Shown: positions 48,976-60,000, counted from the first letter of the stretch. The stretch: 60,000 nt of DNA from Hydractinia symbiolongicarpus (GCF_029227915.1 NC_079888.1:4043001-4103000); one strand, 5' to 3'. A program made the numbers and translations. Notes: generated by a model from the sequence alone, not told the origin.

Positions 48976-49681
48976 TTATATGTCCTTAGTTAACTGTTGA
49001 TTTTTGTTTCTAACTCGAATAATTGAGGTTAAGGGAGCTCTTTCATGTTTTTTAAACACGCTTATAAGTTTATCAAGTAGCATTAATGCTTCAAATACAG
49101 TTGTATCAAAAACTTTCTCTTCAACCTGGGTATTCTCACCTTCTTCTTTATCATCAAAAGAAACCACTCCTAATACATCCTCAATTCCAAATTATTTGCG
49201 GATATATTTAGCCACACCTTTTGCACTGAGCTTACTCTCTAATCGACTGCATTAATTACAGACACTAAACTGCCTTTTTCGACATCAAAATCAATGTGAT
49301 TCTTAATATTAGTATCACAGCCGGAATATGTGAGTTCTTCAAAAATTCCTCATTAACGCTTTCACCTTCAAATTCATTTGTTTTCTTGGTTAAGCTACAT
49401 TTGGCGGAACAATTCTTAACAGTTTCAGCAGTCCCCTCTTTTTAAGTATTAGTGACCCATTTGAGAACTTGGAGAATATCGTTTTTATCGAGATTTTTGC
49501 TGGACACGCGCAATAACATAGTGAACCAACTTCCTAAAATAAGTTCATTTAAAACTTTATAATATCTTGGCATGTAGACACTGTAAATTAGTTCATTAAA
49601 CAATGAAGTTTTAAAGATATTCTGATTGTTAAGTCTTAAAATGAATAAATTGAATACCGCAAAAATGCTAAATTTCCTCAT
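48976..49681 (-). pseudogene. Decayed unknown gene, copy 2 (uninterrupted by LINE)
   Basis: Same decayed gene as at 32846-33472 but without the LINE, so its 5' part is continuous. A frame from 49681 reads MRKFSIFAVFNLFILRLNNQ and MPRYYKVLNELILGSW and stops at 49442; downstream blocks (AKCSLTKKTNEFEGESVNEE, NHIDFDVEKGSL, FDDKEEGENTQVEEK) follow in other frames down to 48976. The shared stops show it was already dead before the two copies separated. Confidence 0.55.
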
Positions 49682-51217
49682 TTTAGCTTATAAAATATTT
49701 GGGCTGTCCGCTGATTGGATAAAAAAGGCCATATTTACCATTTCTTGCGAAAATTATTGTTCGCTAATTGGAGTGTCACGAAGTGGAAATCTTAAGTGCG
49801 TTTGACCAGACAAAAGCTAGTGTAAAAAAGGATTGTCTGTTAATCTGAGGTGTCCGCAAATTAAATGTCCGCTAATTAGAGAGAATACTGCAACTTCATC
49901 TTACAATTTAGAAACGATTTTTTTTTTTAAGATGTACATGATGTTTAGAGTATAACTTTTGATTACTTTGTAATGCTTTAAATTCTAAAACATTTCTAAA
50001 GTAACTGCAGCTATCATAAACTTTTTATATTGAACAATTAAAAACATGCAAAATTGATGTAATAATTTGCTCACTAAATTGAACATTGAATATCATTGTA
50101 GCCATTGCCCCACCAACGCACATCTTTTACTTCTGTATTTCTTTAGAATTACTGTTTACAGTTTTGCTAGGTTATTAAGTTTATCGAAAAATTGAGTATG
50201 AATTATTACTTTGCAAAGGAAAAAAAAACATTTAAAAAAATACAATTAACAGAATCAGTTAATATTCAGGATTCATCACTTCTTAGATCAAACTCAGCAG
50301 GTAACCAGCAGGTAAATATTTTTTAATATCATCAGGCGAAGTAATAACCACTAGTAGTTCAATAGCGGATAATAGTCATAAGCAAAATTAACCAATCGGA
50401 GGGAAATCAAGTAAATGAGGTTTATCACGGCTCGTTCCTGCTGAAATACGCAGTAATTGGTTCTTTGGCAAGTTTAGTCAATGCATTAATTTTAATTTCA
50501 TCATTGGAATGAAGGGGTTAATTGCTCTTACTTCACGCTTAAAGTGTTTGTAGTGTTTGAGCATTGTGGAAAAAACACTTGCTGTAAATCAGCTTTTTAT
50601 ATATATTTTTTACACTATACGCCTTATAAATAGTTTGAATATGCAGTAGCTTCAAATCTTACCTTTGTATTGGAGACCAACTAATATTAAGGTTTTAAAG
50701 ATGTCAACTTAAGTTCATTAACAATCAATTAACAGACACATACATTATATGAAGAGATGTCACCACAATCTTAGACAAAAAATGCAATAACCTTTCAGTG
50801 TTCCTCTTGCAGAACTTTAAGATTGAATTCTTGAAGTACAATCACTGTTTTGACTACAGCACTGCGAAATAAAGACAGAAATTTAACACTTGTCCACTAA
50901 TTTATGTCAAATATTGTACCTATATTTATCTTCTTTATAAATAAATATCGCAGTTATTCAAAAACTTTAAGTGAATATAACTAAATATTAATTTTTTGTT
51001 TAATTGTAGAAATAAACAACATCTCTTTATCGATATGTGATATAAACTCTACCTTTTTGATATTCACAGAAAATGCGGGCTCTCTATATAAAACATATTA
51101 ACAAAACAGCTGTGAAGGTAACATGATTATTAATTTTAGATATGACGCCTTAACCAGTAAAATACTACCAACAGTCATATGTGTAATGATTCACGCATAA
51201 ATTAGTTGCGCTAAAAA
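49682..51217. other. Duplicated non-coding stretch, copy 2
   Basis: Matches 35858-37949 without the 508-bp segment. No gene supported. Confidence 0.4.
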
Positions 51218-51660
51218 ATGCAAATAATTAATATCAGCACACAGGCTATTCAGGAAATGACAACAAATCAAAAGGAAGGAACAATTGTTCATATCTTTTT
51301 CAATAAAACACTTTATATAAACAGGAAAAATCCCTGCAAGTAGAAACTTATAGCCTAGTTTTCATATTTGACTGAAATAAAAATATATCATGCTCACTAC
51401 GTTATCACTGAAATTATTATTATGTTATAAATTTTTACATCTTTTCATTTCTAAATTTGCAGCAAACAACTGTTTCTTGCATGGATCGTAAATCTTTTTC
51501 CATTTACATGATCTCTTTATAAATACATTTAAGCCACAGAAAGATCGCTCCTGCACGTACGCACAAAGTTAAAATAAATAACACTAATAATTATATAGTA
51601 TGTATAGATTAATTATGGTCAGAGAATAATTACAGTATTTCTAAACAAGTTTCTGTCGCC
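51218..51660 (+). repeat. KEGTIF-family segment B, copy 2
   Basis: Duplicate of 37950-38350. The short frame (51218-51343) stays open with two replacements (Asn-Ile for Asp-Asn near the start, Val for Phe in the GTIF motif). Confidence 0.5.
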
Positions 51661-52329
51661 AGGTCCAATGTATATGTATACAAAGCGCACAATGTTTTCT
51701 TGTGCTGGGAATTAGCCAATTTGTTTCAAGTCGTTCATTGAAAAAAAGGGTGTGGCAGCCGATCACATTTCTATTATTCTTTCCCAGGTTATTGGACTCT
51801 ATTTACATAATCGCCTTATAAATTACTTACGCCACAGCTATAGAAACAAGGTTTACAAAAGATTAAATATATTAATTATAATTGCGTACTTTAATGGTCA
51901 GCGAATTAATTGCTAATCCACGGTGGCCCACAAGTGTCACGGCAAATTAAAACTTTCCCACGGCAAATTAAAAACTTTATTTGGAGGCATATATCTTTGC
52001 GTTTCAAATGGCTCCCTATTATGGCATCCCCAAAATGGTAGCCTTTTCGATGTGCGTTTTGTTTACGTTTTATGACCACACTTTTTGACTCAGACTTATC
52101 ACTTTGATGGGATATGTTCTGCAACCGTGGTGCGCAAATACCTCATAAATCGAAATTTTGCTGCGGTTGTGAAAAAGGTAAGTGAAAAAACTGTTTTCAT
52201 TCTTTCTTGAATCTATTTAGATGATAGAGCGGAGGTGTTTTTAACTACTGCGGAAGGAATTTAAATTTTGATATTTTATTTAATTTTTACTATTTTACTT
52301 AATACTTACTCATACTTATATTTACAAAT

Positions 52330-53139
52330 ATGGAATCTAATCAAGTGAAAATAATTTCTGTGGAAATGGTGCGTGATATTTTTACAACAATGTTTCAAAA
52401 GCAACCAGCAGGATATTGTTCAGTTCATTAGCAGTAATCTGAAGATCACAAACGAACAGACTGGTGAATTAGACAAAAACTGAAAGAAAGTGCATCATCA
52501 TCATATGAAACTATCCAAGAAGAAAATAGGACATTAAAAAATAATCTATTTGGAGCAATTGAAAAAATTAAAGCCTTAGAAAAGGGCAAAAAAGATATAG
52601 AAGAAAGCCTGACAGTGACACAAAGTTTGAATGGGGAAAGTTTTTAAAAAATGGAAGCTGGCTTACTTGAACAGACAACGAATCGTAAGGAACAATTGAG
52701 TATTTATGAAGAAAAACTACGACACTTAGAGGATAGACAAAACAGAAACAATTAACGTATTGATGGGTTGGAAGAAAGCGAGTCGAAGAGTTGGGACGAT
52801 ACTGAAAAGAAAGTGGTCAATTTATTTGAACACAAATTAGGATTGTCGAATGTGCACGTAGAGAGAGCACAACGCACAGGAGAGAAAAACGATGGGAAAA
52901 AGCGTACTATCGTGCTTAAACTGTTGGACTATAAGGATAAAGTTAATATATTAAACAACTCGAAGAAATTAAAAGGCACCAGAATATATGTAAATGAGGA
53001 TTACTTCACTTCGACGAATCAGATTAGGGCGAATCTCTTCAAGGAAATGACGACTCATAGAGAAAATGGTAAATATGCTATTGTTCTTTATGATCGTCTT
53101 GTAGTTAGGGAGTTTAAGAAATCAAAAAACATTGTTTAA
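52330..53139 (+). pseudogene. LINE ORF1-like protein (Transposase_22 type), broken
   Basis: Starts at ATG 52330 (MESNQVKIISVEMVRDIF), shifts frame after TMFQKQ, continues through a Glu/Lys/Gln-rich region likely to form a coiled coil (IQEENRTLKNNLFGAIEKIK) with stops, and ends with the best-kept block 52768-53139: VVNLFEHKLGLSNVHVERA, KKRTIVLKLLDYKDKVNIL, GTRIYVNEDYF. This layout (coiled coil, RNA-binding domain, C-terminal domain) is that of L1 ORF1-like proteins that bind the LINE RNA. Confidence 0.75.
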
Positions 53140-53193
53140 CGCTTTCTTATTTACTCGATTTATATTTTCTTTTTAATTATCTTTTTTACTACA

Positions 53194-56100
53194 ATGACGG
53201 AAACAAATTTTGAAAATTTAGAATTTAATCCATTCCAAACCAACGAAACCTTACTATTAAACGACGAAAATGACCCAGACTTAAATTTTTATAACTGTAC
53301 ATTGTCCAAAAACACTAATACAAAATATTATTCTCCAAATTCAGACAATATTTTTGCACACGTCAAAAATGATTCCTTTTCTATAGTACATCTCAACATT
53401 AGAAGCATGCAAAAGAATTTTGATAGTTTTAAACAGTTTCTCCACATACTAAATTTTCGTTTTAATAATTTGTCTCACCGAAACTTGGTGTCGTGATGAA
53501 GACATAAAAAACAATTCAAATTTTCAATTGTGTAATTACTCGGTGATTCATCAAATTAGAAACTCTAACAAGGCGGGTGGTGGCGTGTGTGTGTTTATTC
53601 ATAACTCTTTATTGTACAAAAGAACCCAGAGCTATGTGTGAATAATAACGATTGTGAGTCATTAAGTGTAGAAATACTGAACAAAACAACAACGAACATC
53701 ATTGTGACCGTAATATACAGGCAACCTGCAGGATCAATTGATAATTTTAAAACGTTAATTGAGCCTATTATATTGAACAATAAAAACACCAACAAAGCAG
53801 TATACCTCGTGGGGGATCTTAACCTCAATACACTTGACTACGACACAAACAAAAACATTCAGTGTTTTTTTAACTTTATATTTCAGAGTGTGTATATTCC
53901 TCTCATAAAAAAACCAACCCGGGTAACTAAACAAAACGCTACAGTAATTGATCACATCATAACAAATTCATTTTGCGACAAAGAACTATATTCGGGTATT
54001 ATCAAAACAGACATCTCTGATCATTTTCCCATCTTTATCACGTCCAATACAAACTTTGATAAACAGTCAAACCATGTAAAAATAAAAAAGCGAAAAATAA
54101 ATGAAAATACAATAACATTATTTAAGTATTTATTATCTAAGGTAAAAAAGGACGACGTGGTAAAAGGATCATAGGATGCAAATGACGCATATGATAGCTT
54201 TGTGAAAATTTTTATGGAAAGTTATGATGCGGCATTTCCAGAAGAAATTAAGCTTATTAAGACCAAAACATTCTTAAATCCCTGGATGACTAGGGGCCTC
54301 CAAAAATCTTCCCGAAAAAAACAAAAAAAAGTATTTAAAAAAGAAAACCTACAGAAATGAAACACTATAAAAATTATAAAAACCTTTTTGAATTAACAAA
54401 AAAGCGTCCTAAGAATTTTTACTTCAATGAACATTAATAAATGCAAACATAGTGCGAGAAAAACATGGAATATAATCAAGAAAGTGATTGGTAAAATAAA
54501 AATTAGAAGTAATAATTTTCCTTCAAAACTTGTAAACGACGAAAATAAAATTGAAGAACCATCTTTGAAAGCTGAAGAATTTAAATATTTTTTCACTAAA
54601 GTGGGTCCGCAAAGGTGCAAAATCCTCTAGATCGTATTTGTCATATCATGATAATGAAATGGAGAAAGAAGAGCTAAGTGAGGAGGAACTAGAAGCAGCA
54701 TTTCATTCTTTGCAAATCAACAAAAGTCCTGGCTTTGATCAAATCAGCAGCAATGTCTTAAAGAACTGTTTCAATGAACTAAACTCTCCACTACTGCGTA
54801 TATTTAATTCATCTCTAATTACAGGCATTGTTCCTAAAAAGTTAAAATTAGCTAGAGTTGTCCCAGTCTTTAAAGCAGGAGATGTTTATAAAGTATCTAA
54901 CGTCCGACCAATTTCAATGCTCCCCTGTTTCTCGAAGATTTTAGAGAGAATCGTGTACAACAGAGTTTATTCTTTCTTGAACAATAACAATATTTTGTAC
55001 AATAAGCAATTGGGATTTCAAGCAGGTAATTCAACTGATCACGCAATTATTCAGTTAAATCGAGAGATATTTGAAGCCTTTGATGAAAATAAATTGAAAA
55101 ATCGGGTCTTTATTAATCTGAGCAAGTCATTCAATACAGTCAACCATGAGATTCTATTAGAAAAACTAAAATATTATGGCATATACACATACAATAATAC
55201 ATACATATCTCGCATGGTTCAAGAACTACCTCTTCGAAAGAAAACAATATATTTCTTATGACGAAGGAAATACTAACAACAGGATTATAACATGTGGAGT
55301 ACCTCAAGAGTCAATTTTGGGACCACTGTTGTTTCTTATTTATATGAATGATATACTTGAGCATCTGGTGTCTTAAATTCAACTTTATTTGCTGACGATA
55401 CAAATGTATTCTTTACTCATAAAGATATAAACGTACTTTTTGAAACTACTAACATAGAATTGGCTAAATTGGCTGATTGGTTTAAAGCGAATAAATTATC
55501 CCTTTACACTTCAAACACTAGATATACCTTTTTTCACAAACTTAGTAAAAAAGATAAAATACCTCTTAGATTACCTGGATTAGTTATTGATCATGTAAAC
55601 ATAAGAAGAGAATATTCAATGAAAGTTCTTGGAGTTCTCCTGGACGAAAATTTAACTTGGAGCGAACATATTAAATTAGTGTAAAACAAAGTTTCCAAAA
55701 GCTTAGAAATCTTATATAAAGCCAGTTTCGCTTTGAATAAGAACTGCTTAAGAAGCATATATTTTTCCTTTATACACTGCTATTTAAATCATGCAAACAT
55801 TGCATGGGGTAGCACTATTATAACAAAATTAAAAAAACTGCACATTCAGCAAAAACATGCCAGTAGGATTATATTACGACAGAACAAATGTTCCCATTCT
55901 AGACCATTGTTAAAAGAACTGGGTATTCTTAATGTATATCAGCTAAACATTTTTCAAGTCCTTATTTTCATGTATAACATTAAAAATTTAATAGCACCAA
56001 ATGTATTCTTTATATTATTTAAGAAAGTTCAACATAAATATCCAACTAGATTTTCAGGTAATAATTTCCTTCGGCCAAATATCATATTTTATGTTAGAAA

Positions 56101-56215
56101 ATTTTCAATATCAAACCGAGGCCCAAAACTCTGGAGCATGCTTCTAAACGATGAGATAAAAAGCATTCCATCTACAAAACAATTTAAAATTGCACTAAGA
56201 AATCAGCTGTTATGA
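53194..56215 (+). pseudogene. LINE endonuclease-reverse transcriptase, broken
   Basis: Endonuclease motifs: HLNIRSM, TETW (in a shifted frame near 53480), VIYRQPAGS, GDLNLNTLDYD and SDHFPIF, the APE-like nuclease. Reverse transcriptase motifs: SPGFDQIS, VRPISMLPCFSKILE, FINLSKSFNTVNHEILL, GVPQESILGPLLF, FADDTNVFFT and KVLGVLLDENLTWSEHI. In the first catalytic motif Asn replaces the metal-binding Asp (INLSKSFN where DLSKAFD is usual). At least five frameshifts or stops interrupt the frame. It is related to, but clearly distinct from, the younger LINE at 33473. Confidence 0.85.
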
Positions 56216-56394
56216 AGTAATAACGAACAAGTCTTCTTCTGTAACAACACTACGTGTGATAATTAAACGCTTTCTTTCATTTAACATAACAATTAATATT
56301 TTTTTTAAGTTTTTAATTATCAATTTTTATAGGGCTTCATAGTCTTCTACTTACGCCTACCATTTTATTCTACGTACGTACGTGTACGTACGTG

Positions 56395-56657
56395 ATACAC
56401 TTCTTCTGATGATCATTTTTAGATTTGAAAGAAATTTATTGCAATGAAATCACAAGGGAATCTGCCACCACAATTACTAAAGTGAGTAATAATAAACTTC
56501 TTTATGGAAGGATATATATAGCTATTTATATATATAGTATTTGTCTGCCCAGTCTGATGATCTATCTTCTTCTATAAGAAAAATAGAATAAGAAAAGACA
56601 ATATTGTGCTAGCTATACATATCATTATATTGACATAAATTTCTTTGTTCCGCATAG
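56395..56657. other. No gene recognised
   Basis: AT-rich flank of the LINE tail with TATATATA runs. No supported coding sequence. Confidence 0.4.
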
Positions 56658-57030
56658 GCCATCTACAATCATTCTCTGACTATTAAAAGGAAAAAGCCAA
56701 AGAGTGGACTGACTACACTAAAAAAAGAAGAGTTTGAAGAAGCAGATTTAATCTCTCCTAATATGTTGTTTTGACTAACTGGACAAAAACATGAACCTAT
56801 TGACCATACAAAATTGAAAATCGTAGCATATTTTGACCATGAATGTTTCTCGAAATATGTTTGTCATACGTGTGATGGTGTGGATGGAGAGTTACTTGTA
56901 AATGGAATATGTTACGGAACCTATCTTTGTTAGAATATATCTGATAAAAAACAAAACAGACGTGTTTACAAATTGCGACGGCAGGCATGTTTTTCATGCC
57001 ATCCCACAACTCAACATATTGACCCCTTGC
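56658..57030 (+). pseudogene. Possible decayed Cys-rich coding remnant
   Basis: After an AG at 56656-56657 one frame reads LTIKRKKPKSGLTTLKKEEF, ADLISPNMLF, stop, then LKIVAYFDHECFSKYVCHTC, DGELLVNGICYGTYLC, stop, then RRVYKLRRQACFSCHPTTQH. The same frame keeps protein-like composition across two stops, with paired cysteines (CHTC, CFSC) as in zinc-binding domains. No family recognised; chance is not excluded. Confidence 0.22.
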
Positions 57031-57141
57031 GTGTAAGTACTACCTGTCTATTGCTGAATACTTCACTTATAACTGGTAACTGTCAATAGGGAGTGATGTT
57101 TGAAGTAAAACAAATGCATGCGAGACAAAACAGCACAAACA

Positions 57142-57209
57142 TATACACACACACACACACAAACGTACACACACACACACACACACACAAAAACAAACAA
57201 ACAAACAAA
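57142..57209. repeat. (CA)n and CAAA microsatellites
   Basis: Two CA runs separated by CAAACGTA, followed by AAAC/CAAA units. Simple sequence. Confidence 0.95.
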
Positions 57210-57455
57210 AAACAAAAAAGAACTAGTCTTTCCCAGTGTCTATCTGTCTTTCCAGATTGTCATTTGCCCTCCTTTCAGAAGGCTAGCATAAGAATGAAAA
57301 TTACAAAGTGCACGCACAATGATAAACTCGACCAGCTAAGTCTTAAAATTTAAATCGTAGAGGTTTTGCTCCTCTAAAGAATATACTCATATAAAGAAAC
57401 ACAATTCTTCCTTTTTCCAAGGAGATAACTAGCACAAAAATTAAACAAACAGACA

Positions 57456-57488
57456 GGTACAAGGGTTTCGACTCGAAACCCTTGTACC
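57456..57488. repeat. 33-bp near-perfect palindrome
   Basis: GGTACAAGGGTTTCGA (57456-57471) and its exact reverse complement (57473-57488) are separated by one C. Stem of 16 bp, essentially no loop, so the DNA is nearly self-complementary. The region 57210-57718 holds nothing else recognisable apart from an A-rich run at 57624-57660. Confidence 0.9.
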
Positions 57489-57718
57489 CTTTACAGAAAT
57501 GTCTAGCTGAGTCACCTCAAAAGAGGTCTGCGAACAGTCTTCAGCAGGAATCCATAATTTTCATCTGTCCTACTCTGTACAATCTTGTGTGACTGTGGAG
57601 TCGTCACTCTCCAAAGATAAGACTACAAAAAAAAATAAAAAAAATAAATAAATAAAAACATAAGAATAGTCAAACCCCCTTGCTGACATAAGCCGGAAGT
57701 TGTGGTGCTGACTGCAAT

Positions 57719-59151
57719 TTACCTAAGCTCTTCAAGGAAAAGGATGTAAGGTTGTACACCATTAAGCAAGCTTTGTTTGCAAGGGACCACTCCTCTGTCG
57801 TTGTAATGAAACCACTTACAATGCACTTCGTTATAAGCAACAGTAGTGTAATGGTCATTGTTCAAATTTCCAGAGTGGTTAATTACAGCCCTTAAGTTGT
57901 AGTGCTTGCGACAAGAGACTTCACTGTCTACAGTGATAGGTATAGAAACGGTGCCCGGGTAAGATGTGACAGGAGAACAAACCTTAGACACAAGACCTTT
58001 GTGATAGGTAAAGCGCTTTAATTGCAATACCAAAATTGAACTGCACTCTGCGACCTCTTTTTCAACTGTTGCAGTTTGGTAACTATTGCAGTAGTGACAG
58101 AAGTACGAGTTGACACCTGACAATTCTTCACTTTCCAAAAAGTTATTTATTGAAGATTGTACAGTCGATGTCAAGGGCAGTTGAAGAAATGGACTTACTG
58201 GCTCAGAGGTGCTAATATTATTGCAAGCGCTGCCAGTAGTGCAGATTTTCACACGAGTGTTGAATAATCTACCAAAGAAAGAAAAGGCTAAGGACAACTC
58301 TGGTATGAGATACTCAAGAATCTCTAGGGCATCTTGCTGAGAGAACGGATTAAAAGCAGCACCCCTTGCATTAGAAAAAGGGCCTTTTAATGCACTTAGA
58401 AATGGAGAAGTGTTCACTGGAACTTTGGAGGAGGATAGTTTGCGTAGAATACTTACAAAACTTTTGCCTATCGCCATATTGGAATCATTTGCAGAGATGG
58501 CTGTGGCGACTGCGGTAACACATAAAAACATTGCAAGATGGAATTGATGTAACATGTCTTACCCAAATTTAGCAAGCCACTGTTGCTGCCTAGTAATTCT
58601 TGTGGAGGCAAGGTAGTGGAACTCTTTGTTACGCCCTGGGGATTCGTGTCCTTAAAGCTAGTGGTCGAAGTTGCTTGTGACTTGGATGATTTCTTTGAAA
58701 CAGTTGGTATCAATTGAGCGGTATGCTGTGGATCCCTACCAGGATGAATCCAAGACAAAGAATCTCGAGATAGCCAGATGTAAAACGACGATCGCATAGA
58801 TGACTCAGTAAGAGATTTCAGAGTGGAACGCACAGACATGTTAGAAAAGCCGAGGTGACGGAGGCAGATTCTAACTGTTTCGGAACAAAATCCCCTAGCT
58901 CCTACTTCAACAGCACAGAAATGCACAGACCAATTGTTTAATCTCATGACGGAACAATGTGACGAGTATTTATCAACCTTAACTCCATGCCAAATCTCCA
59001 TGTTCTCTTCGCATGGGCAAGTTAATTCAAGGATAATTACAGTTTTGGTCATGGCAGAAGTTAAAAGTATGTCCGGACGAAGTTGAGTTACAGCAAGATA
59101 AGGTGGTACTATTAAGGTCGAATCTACATGTGCAGGTATACTTTTCCACAT
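57719..59151 (-). pseudogene. RLE-like nuclease segment fused to a ubiquitin-specific protease
   Basis: The first frame (59151-58468) holds a segment with LAVTQLRPDILL, then VIILELTCPCEENME and KVDKYSSH: RPD, 14 residues, Glu, then KY, the spacing of the PD-(D/E)XK restriction-like endonuclease found after reverse transcriptase in R2/NeSL-type LINEs. After a Ser/Thr-rich linker the same frame enters a USP Cys box, GLLNLGKTCYINSILQCF, with catalytic Cys at codon 200. A frameshift near 58490-58520 moves to the frame ending at 57719: SFVSILRKLSSSKVPVN, FNPFSQQDALEILEYL, FCHYC, SSILVLQLKRF, NNDHYTTVAYNEV (catalytic His) and WFHYNDRGV (third residue). All USP catalytic positions remain. It would cleave ubiquitin or a ubiquitin-like protein. 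The shift could be a mutation, a sequencing error or an unseen small intron. Confidence 0.7.
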
Positions 59152-59911
59152 TCTCTACGGAGGCTCCGATAGGTCTTAAAAGGATTCTCCAACGAGCAGC
59201 AAGAATACCAAATGCATTTTCGATTGTTCTGTGAGCTCTTGAATGACGGTAGTTATATATACGCAGTGGTTCTTTAACCACTTCTGTTATTTCCAGGATA
59301 GCGTCGCATCAACCAGGACTTTAAAGGGAAAAAATCATCTGCGACCTGAAAGTATGGCAATGGCTTGTATGGGCGGCACCCACAAAGATCTTGATCTTCG
59401 GGGAGATGAAAATTTTTATCTGAGAATCTATTCCCCATTTCTGAATTAGCTAATACGCCACTATCGTTATTGCTACCATATGCTCCGACATTAAATAAAG
59501 TAAAGCAGTAATTTGCGTCGCATACCGCCAATAAAACAATACTATAAAATCCTTTGTACTTATAGTATAAAGTACCAGAATTCTTTGGGCATTCGATACG
59601 GATATGCTTGCCATTTATAGCTCCGATAACGTGGGGGAAATGCGATATGCCTAACTGTGTGGAAATTCTTTGCCATTCTTCAATAATGCTGGGTGCCCTC
59701 GAATATTCTGCTTGCAGACATGTGAATAGGGCCTCGCATGTTTCAGTAACAATAGTTGATACAGTATTACGCCCAATACGGTAAGAAAGAGACAATGATT
59801 GTTGACTCTCTCCAGTCGCTAGAAAACGCAGTGTAACAGATAGAAGATGTCCGAAGCGTGCCGGGGTCATTCGATGGTAACGAAAAAATAACTCATCGTC
59901 CTTCATCACTC
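59138..59911 (-). pseudogene. Harbinger-type (HARBI1-like) transposase, broken
   Basis: An exon begins after a TTTTTCAG acceptor at 59912-59913; earlier exons would lie outside the window or are missing. Visible parts are VTLRFLATGESQQSLS, YRIGRNTVSTIV, FPHVIGAINGKHIRI, VGAYGSNNDSGVL and, after a frameshift near 59290-59310, YRHSRAHRTIENAFGILAAR. In the DDE triad the first Asp is Asn (GAINGKHI where GAxDGKHI is usual); the second Asp (SNND) and the Glu (IENAFG) are present. The match stops at VENVEKY, where the RLE-USP reading frame begins, so the last part is lost. Confidence 0.8.
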
Positions 59912-59913
59912 CT

Positions 59914-60000
59914 GAAAAAGTGTAAAAAGTTACTTGTTTTTTTTTGTCGCTTTATGAGCAGTAAGAACAGTAAAAATTTTAAGCTACTGTTGTTTAAGCT
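59914..60000. other. Upstream of Harbinger exon, window edge
   Basis: On the minus strand this is the intron side of the acceptor at 59912-59913 (pyrimidine-rich). Any earlier transposase exon is outside the window. Confidence 0.4.

Larger units (their letters stand above)
41864..53834. repeat. Direct duplication, copy 2
   Basis: Begins GAAAAATTAATAAATTC, matching 25775 onward, immediately after truncated piggyBac coding sequence. Runs collinear with copy 1 through the Cys-repeat gene, decayed gene and old LINE. It lacks the younger LINE and the piggyBac insertion; at the equivalent insertion point it reads CACTTGACTACG, so TTAA is not present. 41866-43059 holds no gene. Confidence 0.95.
52085..56394 (+). 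mobile_element. Old APE-type LINE, near full length, decayed
   Basis: Carries both proteins in order: an ORF1-like protein (52330-53139), then endonuclease and reverse transcriptase (53194-56215), a 3' untranslated part, and a tail of TACG repeats at 56371-56394. The 5' end is approximate, set where copy 2 contains sequence absent from copy 1. Many frameshifts and stops show it is inactive. Confidence 0.8.

Noticed and set aside
57093-57353. 86-codon plus-strand frame with HTHTHT run
   Set aside because: It is a translation of the CA microsatellite.
1-60000. CRISPR array, operons, bacterial promoters or rRNA
   Set aside because: No spaced direct repeats of that type, no rRNA-like sequence, and clear eukaryotic introns and retrotransposons throughout.

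Overview
The window is AT-rich genomic DNA from an animal. It has spliced genes with GT/AG introns, signal-peptide exons, TATA boxes and a dense load of eukaryotic transposons (LINE, piggyBac, Harbinger-type, hAT-like and Tc1/pogo-like MITEs, and a SINE-like element). There is no operon structure and there are no bacterial features. A cnidarian or other marine invertebrate is my best guess from the repeat types, but this is inference and no species is claimed.

Left part (1-25.7 kb). A 2.9-kb non-autonomous DNA transposon with 16-bp terminal inverted repeats (966-3900) is followed by the best host gene, a six-exon secreted heme peroxidase on the minus strand (9268 to 4368). All splice phases of this gene agree. 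It ends in an arginine-rich tail encoded by a minisatellite. From about 9.9 to 25.7 kb there is no convincing complete gene, only MITEs, a five-member repeat family sharing CTGTCTGTC and CCACGGGC ends, a ~240-bp tandem array ending in a 10-bp hairpin with a TTCG loop, a tRNA-derived SINE-like element, a decayed DDE transposase, and one possible terminal exon near 24.4 kb.

Middle part (25.775-54 kb). About 12 kb is present twice in direct orientation (25775-40306 and 41864-53834), nearly identical but with scattered substitutions and indels. Each copy carries the same two-exon gene for a 332-residue secreted, cysteine-repeat protein, the same decayed gene, and the same old LINE. Copy 1 also has a younger LINE with a clean empty site in copy 2, and a piggyBac element that is cut off exactly where copy 2 begins. 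This is either a real unequal exchange between haplotypes or two alleles wrongly placed in tandem by assembly.

Right part (54-60 kb). The old LINE ends near 56.39 kb. After a microsatellite and a near-perfect 33-bp palindrome come two minus-strand mobile-type genes: a PD-(D/E)XK (RLE-like) segment in one frame with a ubiquitin-specific protease Cys box (57719-59151), and a Harbinger-type transposase (59138-59911) that is interrupted by it and has a substituted catalytic Asp. The nuclease-deubiquitinase fusion is the most unusual arrangement in the window.
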